Source: Nitrospirota bacterium (GTDB lineage Bacteria > Nitrospirota > Nitrospiria > SBBL01 > Manganitrophaceae). Taken from it: 6,022 nt of DNA. The number at the start of each line of letters is the position of its first letter. Position 1 is the stretch's first letter. A program made the position numbers and the translations under genes. The notes below the pieces were generated by a model. That model saw nothing but the letters and a program-made list of their open reading frames with translations, was not told where the DNA came from and made no database searches. Shown piece after piece: positions 1 through 5,818 of the stretch. The DNA is taken from the NCBI GenBank assembly GCA_023248505.1, contig JAHFEM010000072.1:1651-7672 (forward strand). Direction: 5' to 3'.

Positions 1-2930
1 TCAATCACCGTGCCGTCCTTTTTCAGGTTTCGCCAGATGCCGGCCGGGCCCACCCTTGTGTTGATCTGCGGAAGGTCTTCGATGAGTATGGGGATATCCT
101 CGGTCGGGGTTATGTCTTTGATCGTCATCGAGAGCAATTCCTCCCGGCGGTAGCCGTAGTGGCGGACGGCGGCTTCGTTGACCGCCAGAAAGGCGAGCGT
201 CTCCAAATCGAACACCCACATCGGGTGCGGATTGGTCTCGAATAAGAGCCGGTATTTTTCTTCACTCTGTCGCAGCCGCGCATCGGCCCGTTTGCGGTCG
301 GTGATATCGATGACGAAAGCAACGGTACTCTCCAGAGAGCCTTCGAGAAAGGCGGCGCCGATCATCACGGGAATCCTGCTTCCATCCTTAAGAGTAAATT
401 CCTTCTCGAACGGCGTACAGATTCCGGTTGCGACCATCTCATTGAACGCCTTTAAATCTTGGTCATCGTATTCGGGGGGGGTGAGCTTTTTCCAGTTTAC
501 TTTTCCTAAATGAAGCTCCTCGTTCGTTTGTCCGATCATCTGGAGAAAAGCCTCATTGGCCTCTGTGATATTGCCGTTGATATCCGAGAAGACAAGGCCG
601 ATCATATTGGACTCAACAACCCGCCTAAACCGGCTTTCGCTTTTCCGGAGCGCTTCTTCCACCTGTTTTTGCAAGGTCATATCGGCGAGGAGGCCGATGA
701 ACCCCTGGACATCACCGTTTGCATCGCGCAAGGGGGCGGTGGATAAACTCATATCGATCCGAGAACCGTCTTTCCTTTGACGTCTGACTTCAAGACTTGG
801 AAAAACGCTGCCTTGCAGAAGAGCCTCCACCCGGCTTTTAAAATCATTCTCTTGGTCTTTAGGAATGATCGGATTGAACCGGCCGATCGCTTCTTCGGCG
901 CTCCAGCCGAAGATCTGCTCGGCGGCCGGGTTCCATATCTTGACCTTTCCGTTTATATCGAGGGAGATGATCGCCAAGGGGGAGGACTCGATGATGGCTT
1001 GAAGGGCCTGATTCGTTTCGCGCAGCGCTTCTTCCGCCAGTTTCCGCTCGGTGGTATCTTGCGCCGTCCCGACCATCCGGACTGCCCGGCCGGTTTTGTC
1101 GGATAGAACCTCCCCTTCGGCATGGATCGTCCGGACCGATCCGTCGCGTCGGACGATCCGGTATTCCAATCCGAACGGTTTCAGATCGCGCGTTGCCTGG
1201 GAGATGACTTGGCTCACCCGCTCTCGATCGTCCGGATGGTTGTAGCCGAATACGGTCTCATAGGTCAACTCCGGCGATTGCGGCGCGAGCCCGTAGATGC
1301 GGTAGAGTTCGTCTGACCAGGAAATCGAACTGTTCGCCAGGTCGAGCGTCCAGCTGCCGAGATGGGCGATCTCCTGGGCCTTGGCCAACTGGGCCTCGTT
1401 TTTCCGGAGCTTCTCGTCGGACTCCTTCCGATGGGTGATATCGTCCACGACGCCCACCAAATACTTCAGTTTTCCGGAGCGGTCATGGATTGGAGAGACG
1501 ATCAGGTTGGCCCAAACGATCTCGCCGTTTTTTCGAATGTATCGTTTTTCCATCGCATATTGATTAATCTCGCCGGCCAGCAAGCGCTCCTTGAAGGCCA
1601 CGTTCAGCGTCAGGTCTTCCGGATGAGTGACCTCTTGAAAAGTTCGCGCAAGCAACTCTTCTTCCGTATAGCCGAGAATTTCAGACATCTGCTTATTCAC
1701 TTGCATGAAGTTCCCATCGGAATCGGCCACCGAGATCCCGGAGGGGGCCTGATCGAAAATCGCGCGGAATCGCTCTTCGCTTTCCCGAAGGTCGGCGGTC
1801 ATGATCTCCGCCAGATCGACCGCGCGACGGCGCGCCGTCGCTGTGGACCAGGTGATATAAGTAAGCAGGAGGGAAATGGTGACCCCGCCCAGCAGAATGA
1901 AGAAGGGGAGGCGCTCTCCGACTCCCGATTCGAAATAGGGACGGCTGGAAAAGTAGATGTACCATTGCCTTCCTGCAATCTCCAAAGAGGTGATCTGGTT
2001 GTAACGGGAACGATCGTTTTTGGGATTGGCGTCCAGAAACTGATCGTTATCGAAAAGCAGCCTTTCTTTCGTTAAGAGCGGGCGGGGGTCGTCTGTTTTC
2101 TCTGTCCCTCCATCGAAAATCTCAAAATCAAAATCGCGCGGGACCTCGTTGCGGAAGACGCCCCGCATCAGCTCTTTCACTTCAAAGGCGGCGCTGATCA
2201 AGCCGATGAGGGCGCGGCGTCTTTCCTCGATCGTGGTCTGAGGCAGCCCGTTGCGGTAAACCGGCACCCGGATGGCAAACCCGACTTCTCCGGACGTGAT
2301 CAGGATGATCGGTCCGGTCGAAACGGGCCGGCCGCTATCGCGCGCTTGCTCGAGGGCAGATCGTCGGAGACGGTCGCTGCCGATGTCGAAACCGAACTGC
2401 TTCGGCATCGGGGAAAAAGGCTCGATATATTCGAGGGGGAAGTAATCGGGGCGCTCTCCTTGAGGATAGATCGAAAAGTCGGGGTAGCCCTTCGGATCCA
2501 GACTGCGATCGCTCCGGACACGTTTCTCAAATTCGGCGCGCTGGGATTCGGAGACGTGCCGGGCGAAAGCAAAATCATGGATGCCGGGATAGCGCTTTTG
2601 CAATTCGAGCGATTCGAAATGTTTTCTCCAGTCGGCGCGGGTCATGTTTTCATCGATCGCAAAGAGACTGCGCGTCGATAAAAGGGTGTCGATATAGGCC
2701 TGAATGCGTCCTTCAATCTCCCCGGATGCTTTCAGCGCCCTTCTCTCAAAACGGGTCCGGGCGCTGTTTTCAATGCTCCGTTGCGTAGAGTGAAAAGCGA
2801 TCCCGGTGAGAACGAGGGTCAATGAGAGAACGATCAGGGCCGAGGGAGCTTGGAAGAGGGATTGAATGAATTTTTGAAGGGACTGGATCGGTGCTCCGGG
2901 TGTCCTCTTCTTCAGAGGGGTTGCCTTCAA
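1..2930 (-). CDS. CHASE and multi-PAS membrane sensor protein (3' end beyond window)
   Basis: This is a signal-transduction sensor of the inner membrane; 976 residues are visible and the C-terminus lies beyond the left edge. TM1 is at about residues 29-46 (ALIVLSLTLVLTGIAF). A periplasmic CHASE domain spans about 85-300, with the family-like string YFPLEYIEPF (163-172), then GFDIGS and an RVPVY strand (221-225). TM2 is at about 342-361. Five cytoplasmic PAS domains follow at about 384-500, 520-630, 638-755, 762-880 and 890 to the edge. They are joined by short charged helices of the DITxRKxA...LRxSE type. CHASE domains are known to bind small extracellular ligands; the ligand here is unknown. 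The output module (histidine kinase, GGDEF or EAL) is not visible. The frame was followed codon by codon with no interruption. The start is taken as TTG at 2930: an in-frame TAG lies at 2937-2939, no ATG precedes residue 96, and AAGGAG sits 11 nt upstream. The family assignment is firm; the exact start is less so. Confidence 0.93.
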   Translation of the reverse strand, partial: MKATPLKKRTPGAPIQSLQKFIQSLFQAPSALIVLSLTLVLTGIAFHSTQRSIENSARTRFERRALKASGEIEGRIQAYIDTLLSTRSLFAIDENMTRADWRKHFESLELQKRYPGIHDFAFARHVSESQRAEFEKRVRSDRSLDPKGYPDFSIYPQGERPDYFPLEYIEPFSPMPKQFGFDIGSDRLRRSALEQARDSGRPVSTGPIILITSGEVGFAIRVPVYRNGLPQTTIEERRRALIGLISAAFEVKELMRGVFRNEVPRDFDFEIFDGGTEKTDDPRPLLTKERLLFDNDQFLDANPKNDRSRYNQITSLEIAGRQWYIYFSSRPYFESGVGERLPFFILLGGVTISLLLTYITWSTATARRRAVDLAEIMTADLRESEERFRAIFDQAPSGISVADSDGNFMQVNKQMSEILGYTEEELLARTFQEVTHPEDLTLNVAFKERLLAGEINQYAMEKRYIRKNGEIVWANLIVSPIHDRSGKLKYLVGVVDDITHRKESDEKLRKNEAQLAKAQEIAHLGSWTLDLANSSISWSDELYRIYGLAPQSPELTYETVFGYNHPDDRERVSQVISQATRDLKPFGLEYRIVRRDGSVRTIHAEGEVLSDKTGRAVRMVGTAQDTTERKLAEEALRETNQALQAIIESSPLAIISLDINGKVKIWNPAAEQIFGWSAEEAIGRFNPIIPKDQENDFKSRVEALLQGSVFPSLEVRRQRKDGSRIDMSLSTAPLRDANGDVQGFIGLLADMTLQKQVEEALRKSESRFRRVVESNMIGLVFSDINGNITEANEAFLQMIGQTNEELHLGKVNWKKLTPPEYDDQDLKAFNEMVATGICTPFEKEFTLKDGSRIPVMIGAAFLEGSLESTVAFVIDITDRKRADARLRQSEEKYRLLFETNPHPMWVFDLETLAFLAVNEAAVRHYGYRREELLSMTIKDITPTEDIPILIEDLPQINTRVGPAGIWRNLKKDGTVI

Positions 2931-2941
2931 GAGCGTCTATA

Positions 2942-2947
2942 CTCCTT
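2942..2947 (-). promoter_or_regulatory. Shine-Dalgarno site of the sensor gene
   Basis: On the minus strand this reads AAGGAG, an essentially complete anti-16S match. It lies 11 nt before the proposed TTG start at 2930, slightly longer than usual. It decides the start, because an in-frame stop at 2937-2939 separates it from any start further upstream, and no ATG or GTG occurs in the first 90 codons. Confidence 0.6.
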
Positions 2948-2969
2948 ATGATCAGAGACCCTGGGTTGC

Positions 2970-2986
2970 GATGGCGCCGGGCCATC
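2970..2986. repeat. Short perfect inverted repeat in the intergenic gap
   Basis: GATGGC at 2970-2975 and GCCATC at 2981-2986 form a 6-bp GC-rich stem with a 5-nt loop. It lies about 23 nt upstream of the sensor's Shine-Dalgarno on the minus strand, and just before a candidate Shine-Dalgarno on the plus strand. No T-run follows on either strand, so it does not look like an intrinsic terminator. A stem this short could occur by chance in GC-rich DNA. Confidence 0.25.
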
Positions 2987-3005
2987 CTCGCCACAGGAGA
3001 TCTCG

Positions 3006-3146
3006 ATGCGCTATCGTACCATCCTGGGCCGTAAAATCAAGTACATTCTGGTTGGCGTCAAGGCAGGGAAGAGGGAGAGGAGGAGGTTCCTTTGGGCAGA
3101 ATCCGTTTCGTCTATGCGCCGTTCGATTCGGCCAGGTGCTGTTTGA
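3006..3146 (+). CDS. Possible small basic protein, 46 aa
   Basis: A short plus-strand ORF begins MRYRTILGRKIKYILVG and ends RPGAV. It is preceded by AGGAG at 2995-2999 with a 6-nt spacer, which is near-ideal translation-initiation spacing. The product would be strongly basic, with a short hydrophobic patch (YILVGV, residues 13-18) and a KRERRR cluster at 22-27. It fills most of the gap between the J-domain gene and the sensor gene, and its last 35 nt run antisense to the end of the J-domain gene. I do not recognise a family. No clear promoter is visible; a TATGAT at 2947-2952 lacks a well-placed -35. It is opposite in direction to every firm gene here and may be a chance ORF. Confidence 0.22.
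   Translation: MRYRTILGRKIKYILVGVKAGKRERRRFLWAESVSSMRRSIRPGAV
3013..3040 (-). promoter_or_regulatory. Possible promoter of the sensor gene
   Basis: On the minus strand a -35-like TTGATT (3035-3040) is followed after 16 nt by a -10-like TACGAT (3013-3018). Each matches four of six consensus bases. It would give a leader of roughly 75 nt before the TTG start. A competing -35-like TTGACG lies at 3056-3061, but the hexamer about 17 nt downstream of it is poor. The gene has a 181-bp upstream gap, so its own promoter is reasonable, but read-through from the J-domain gene is equally possible. Confidence 0.2.
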
Positions 3147-3714
3147 TCATCTGATAGGCTTCGACGACCCTTCGGAGCTCCGCCTCCGTGCTCCGATCGC
3201 CCCCGCGTGCGTCGGGGTGGTACTGCTTCGCGTAACGGCGAAAGGCGGTGGTGACGTCATTTAAGCCGGTTCCCTCCGCAACGCCGAGGACTTTGTAAGC
3301 CTCCGTCAGAGAGGAGATCTCTCCCTGGGAAGCGGCGGCGCCCGATCCATTCTGTTGGCCGAACGCGCTGAAAAAGTCGCCCAGGTTAAACGGCCGGCGG
3401 CGTCTCCTTCGGGATCGGTTGTAAAGTTGGCTCTCAGCTTCGTCGAGACGGTCTTCCACATAGGAGAGGCGGCCGACGGTCCGGTCGAGGTCGGAGAGGG
3501 TGGTCGCCTCATCCACCTGGTCTAATATTTTTTCCAAAAGGCCTTGGAAGTCTTGGAGCTTTTCTTCGATCGTGAAGAAAGAAAAGGCCCGCGCGTCGTC
3601 CGCGCGATCGACGGCGAAGGCGAGATCGATCTCAATGATCTCGTCCAGCTCGGCCAGGCGCCGCTTCAGGCGATTCTTTCGTTCTTGGAGTTTCCTGAGA
3701 AAATCTTCATCCAT
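3112..3714 (-). CDS. J-domain protein with N-terminal helical region and C-terminal J-domain
   Basis: This 200-residue cytoplasmic protein probably acts as a Hsp70 (DnaK) co-chaperone or targeting factor. The J-domain is at the C-terminus, about residues 137-194. It has an AYKVLGV helix I, an amphipathic helix II (TTAFRRYAKQY), the HPD tripeptide at 166-168 that is known to be needed to stimulate Hsp70 ATPase, and a VEAYQMIKQHL helix. The first 95 or so residues are highly charged and predicted helical, likely coiled coil (RKNRLKRRLAELDEII). An arginine run at 100-107 and a Gly/Ala/Gln-rich linker at about 119-132 follow. No G/F region, zinc fingers or substrate-binding C-domain are present, so it is not DnaJ or CbpA. 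The start is the first ATG after an in-frame TAA at about 3780; its Shine-Dalgarno is weak. A promoter-like pair lies at 3783-3811. The client is unknown. Confidence 0.9.
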   Translation of the reverse strand: MDEDFLRKLQERKNRLKRRLAELDEIIEIDLAFAVDRADDARAFSFFTIEEKLQDFQGLLEKILDQVDEATTLSDLDRTVGRLSYVEDRLDEAESQLYNRSRRRRRRPFNLGDFFSAFGQQNGSGAAASQGEISSLTEAYKVLGVAEGTGLNDVTTAFRRYAKQYHPDARGGDRSTEAELRRVVEAYQMIKQHLAESNGA

Positions 3715-3782
3715 CGTGATCAGACCCGGGAAGTCGTTCGACCCATCGAAAAGAGATCCTTCTCGACCGTCGTTTGCGATTT

Positions 3783-3811
3783 ATTCTAGGGGGGTTGGAG
3801 GTCGATTGCAA
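3783..3811 (-). promoter_or_regulatory. Sigma-70-type promoter for the J-domain gene
   Basis: On the minus strand TTGCAA (3806-3811; four of six consensus) is separated by exactly 17 nt from TAGAAT (3783-3788; five of six). Transcription would begin near 3776, giving a leader of about 60 nt before the ATG at 3714. It lies directly after the probable terminator of the preceding unit, where a new promoter would be expected. The assignment rests on sequence resemblance alone. Confidence 0.5.
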
Positions 3812-3815
3812 TGAG

Positions 3816-3842
3816 AAAAACGGCGCGCCCGCGCGGGGGCCG
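3816..3842 (-). terminator. Probable intrinsic terminator of the metH-ppnP unit
   Basis: On the minus strand a very GC-rich hairpin (3821-3842) is followed immediately by five Ts (3816-3820). The outer stem is CGGC with GCCG and the inner stem is CCC with GGG around a GCGC loop, with some unpaired bases between the two. It lies about 90 nt past the ppnP stop. The T-run is short and the stem imperfect, so termination may be partial. Confidence 0.45.
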
Positions 3843-3929
3843 CTCTTTACAAAGGGGGAGAAACCGGGATTGTGGTTCGGGATGAAGATGCAATCGGGTC
3901 AGATCTCCCTGTAAGCGGAGGGGAAGGGG

Positions 3930-4247
3930 TTACGTTTTTACGAAGCTGCAGCAGTAATCGGCGAGGGTGTGAACTTTCAGCTTAAACGTGGTGCGGGCGG
4001 GGACGGTAAACTGCTCTCCCCCCTTGATCCGCTTCCATCCTTTTTCTCCTTCCAGGAGGACCTCCAGGTCTCCGGAGAGGATCTCCATGATCTCTTGATC
4101 GCCGATCTTGAATTCAAACTCCCCCGGCTGCATGATTCCGAGGGTCTTCCGGCTGCCGTCCGGAAAGAGAACCGTCCGGCTGGTGACCTTTCCGTCGAAG
4201 AAGACGTTTGCGCTCTTTTTTACTGTGACATTCTTAAACTCGCTCAT
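3930..4247 (-). CDS. ppnP: Pyrimidine/purine nucleoside phosphorylase (PpnP/YaiE family)
   Basis: This small cytosolic cupin-fold enzyme is known in E. coli to split diverse purine and pyrimidine nucleosides with phosphate, giving the free base and ribose 1-phosphate. The 105-residue product aligns by eye with the E. coli protein of about 94 residues. FFDGKVTSRTV (16-26) matches the YFSGKVKS strand, LGIMQPGEFEF (36-46) matches the VGVM-EGEYTF turn, MEILSGDLEVLLEG (54-67) matches VISGALNVLL, and GEQFTVPARTTFKLKV (77-92) matches the GSVFNVPGHSEFHLQV region. The N-terminus is about ten residues longer than in E. coli. The start is supported by GGAGAG 5 nt upstream. It lies 110 bp after metH on the same strand, with no obvious terminator between, so the two may be co-transcribed. 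The family is confident; substrate range in this organism is inferred. Confidence 0.92.
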   Translation of the reverse strand: MSEFKNVTVKKSANVFFDGKVTSRTVLFPDGSRKTLGIMQPGEFEFKIGDQEIMEILSGDLEVLLEGEKGWKRIKGGEQFTVPARTTFKLKVHTLADYCCSFVKT

Positions 4248-4252
4248 TCTGT

Positions 4253-4258
4253 CTCTCC
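4253..4258 (-). promoter_or_regulatory. Shine-Dalgarno site of ppnP
   Basis: The minus strand reads GGAGAG, with its GGAG core 7 nt from the ATG at 4247. This supports that start over any internal one. Confidence 0.7.
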
Positions 4259-4279
4259 ATCTTATGCGGGGCCGGCGCT

Positions 4280-4298
4280 GGAAGAAGTCTGTTCTTCC
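4280..4298. repeat. Perfect 7-bp inverted repeat in the metH-ppnP gap
   Basis: GGAAGAA at 4280-4286 and TTCTTCC at 4292-4298 flank a 5-nt spacer (GTCTG on the plus strand). In RNA from the minus strand it would form a stem-loop ending about 20 nt before the ppnP Shine-Dalgarno. No T-run follows, so it is not a terminator. It could be an operator half-site pair, a processing or stability structure, or chance. Confidence 0.4.
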
Positions 4299-4357
4299 GT
4301 CTAGATCTTCCCACCCGGTGCGCCATGCCTAAATTTCCCCAGGTCCGGGTGCCGGGG

Positions 4358-5818
4358 TTATGTATCGGCCCGGAAGTATTTCGCTTCGGGATGATGGAAG
4401 ACGAGGGCGGAGACCGAGGCCTCCGGATCCATCATGTCGCCGTCGGTTAACTCCACATCGATTTTGGCGGTGACGTCGAGGAGCCGGAAGAGTTTGCGCT
4501 GATCGGCCATGTTCGGACAGGCGGGGTAGCCGAAGCTGACCCGGACGCCGCGGTATTTATTTTTTAGCACCTCCGGAATGGTCGTCTCCGGAGGGTCGGG
4601 AATGCCCCAGTCGTTTCGAATTTTCCTGTGCACCCACTCGGCGAAGCCCTCGGCCCCTTCAATCGCAATCGCTTGGAGCAGATGCGAGCGGAGATATTCT
4701 CCCGCCTCCTTCCATTGCTGGGAGAGGGCGCGCACCCCGCGGCCGAGCGTCACGACGAAGAAGGCGACCGAATCGATCTCGCCCGAATCGGTCTCTCTGA
4801 CGTAATCGGAGAGGCAGAGCCGTTCTCCCGCCGGCTGCCGGGGGAAGGTGAAGGTTTCGAGCAGGCGCGTCGGATCGGCCGGATCGTAGATCAGCAGATC
4901 TTCTCCCCGCGACCGGCAGGGAAGATAGCGGTAAATCCCCTGGGCCTTGAGGGTTCGCTTTGCGAGGATCTCCTCCTGCATGGCGGTCACGGCGGCGTAA
5001 AGCTTTTCGGCCCGCTCGTCTTTCTCGGCCAAGAGCCGTTCGAGGTTCCCCTTCAGGCCCAAGTGCTTGCCGTACAGCATCGACGGGTTTATAAAAGAGA
5101 AGATCTCCCGAAGCGGCCCCTCCTCGATCTGATGCAGATCAAAGTCAGGCGCCTTCGGCAAGGGGACGTCGCGTCGAACGTTGGATCGGGAGCGGCCGTC
5201 CGCGACCCCCTGCGGCTTTTTCTCCATCCCCTCCGCGATTTTCACCATCGCGGCTCGGTCCGCCTCGGTTTTCTTCAACAACTCGGGCCGCTGGGATTCA
5301 TCCACCCATCGGTTTGCCAGGTCGAGGCCGTTCATCGCATCCTTGGCATAAAAAACCGGCCCGGTGTACTCCGCGGCGATCTTCGTGTCGGTGAAGCGTT
5401 TGGTGAGGGCCGCTCCTCCGACCAAGATCGGCACGGTCACGCCGGCGCTTTTGAAGTCTTGGGCGGTGATCACCATCTGCTGCGCTGACTTCACCAGCAG
5501 GCCGGAGAGGCCGACCATATCGGGCCGCTCTTTCCGGATCGCTTCGATCAGGGTCTCCGGTTGAACTTTGATCCCGAGATTCACCACGTTGTAACCGTTA
5601 TTGCTGAGGATAATCTCGACGAGGTTCTTCCCGATGTCGTGGACGTCCCCCTTCACCGTGGCCAGGATGATCTTTCCGCGGGCGGCGGTGTCGCTCTTCT
5701 CCATAAACTGCTCGAGGTGTCTCACCGCCGCCTTCATCGCCTCGGCCGACTGCAACACCTCCGCCACGATCAGCTCATTATTATTGAAGAGGCGTCCGAC
5801 CTCGTCCATCCCGGCCAT
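4358..5818 (-). CDS. metH: Methionine synthase, cobalamin-binding and activation domains (C-terminal part of a split or frameshifted metH)
   Basis: MetH moves a methyl group from methyltetrahydrofolate to homocysteine through methylcobalamin in the cytosol. These 486 codons hold the C-terminal half. The end of the B12 cap is at about 1-45 (GRLFNNNELIVAEVLQSAEA). The B12 Rossmann domain follows at about 46-170, with the DxHxxG motif D58-H60-G63 (H60 is the cobalt ligand), the VGLSGLL strand (102-108) and VGGAALT (133-139). After a charged linker, the S-adenosylmethionine-dependent activation domain spans about 230-486. It includes YRGVRVSFGYPACP (422-435), whose Arg and GYPACP match the known SAM site, and ASVSALVFHHPEAKYF near the end. 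The product stops just after that motif and lacks the roughly 40-residue tail of E. coli MetH. The homocysteine and folate domains are not in this piece. The upstream coding continues in another frame (5818-6022). ATG 5818 has no clear Shine-Dalgarno, and homology runs about 13 codons upstream of it. Confidence 0.9.
   Translation of the reverse strand: MAGMDEVGRLFNNNELIVAEVLQSAEAMKAAVRHLEQFMEKSDTAARGKIILATVKGDVHDIGKNLVEIILSNNGYNVVNLGIKVQPETLIEAIRKERPDMVGLSGLLVKSAQQMVITAQDFKSAGVTVPILVGGAALTKRFTDTKIAAEYTGPVFYAKDAMNGLDLANRWVDESQRPELLKKTEADRAAMVKIAEGMEKKPQGVADGRSRSNVRRDVPLPKAPDFDLHQIEEGPLREIFSFINPSMLYGKHLGLKGNLERLLAEKDERAEKLYAAVTAMQEEILAKRTLKAQGIYRYLPCRSRGEDLLIYDPADPTRLLETFTFPRQPAGERLCLSDYVRETDSGEIDSVAFFVVTLGRGVRALSQQWKEAGEYLRSHLLQAIAIEGAEGFAEWVHRKIRNDWGIPDPPETTIPEVLKNKYRGVRVSFGYPACPNMADQRKLFRLLDVTAKIDVELTDGDMMDPEASVSALVFHHPEAKYFRADT

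Noticed and set aside
640..1480. Recurring TTTTCCGGAGC-like strings in the PAS region
   Set aside because: At 641 and 1400 they encode the repeated LRK linker motif between PAS domains. The copy near 1470 encodes SGKL in another context. This is motif and codon reuse, not a mobile or regulatory repeat.
1362..2075. A 237-codon plus-strand ORF opposite the sensor gene
   Set aside because: The minus strand here encodes the end of CHASE, TM2 and PAS1 without interruption. The plus-strand product shows no domain and no convincing ribosome binding site.
2770..2994. A 74-codon minus-strand ORF overlapping the start of the sensor, beginning MARMARRH
   Set aside because: It is in a different frame from the sensor, has no recognisable features, and overlaps TM1 coding that continues cleanly into CHASE. 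The AAGGAG inside it is better explained as the sensor's ribosome binding site.
3500..3814. Plus-strand ORFs opposite the J-domain gene
   Set aside because: The serine/arginine-rich translations mirror the charged helix and arginine run on the other strand and cover the predicted promoter. They have no independent support.
3804..3895. GATTGCA (3804-3810) and TGCAATC (3889-3895) as an inverted repeat
   Set aside because: Seven bases at about 80 nt separation is near chance level, and one arm overlaps the predicted -35 element. No structure or known site supports it.
4336..4357. GC-rich CCCC/GGGG pairing just after the metH stop as a terminator
   Set aside because: The stem is short and interrupted, and what follows on the minus strand is AAATTT with no T-run, so termination between metH and ppnP is not supported.
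4628..5488. A 286-codon plus-strand ORF opposite metH
   Set aside because: It lies entirely antisense to clearly conserved MetH codons. Its composition (Arg, Leu, Gly, His rich, no recognisable domain) is what GC-rich antisense frames give.
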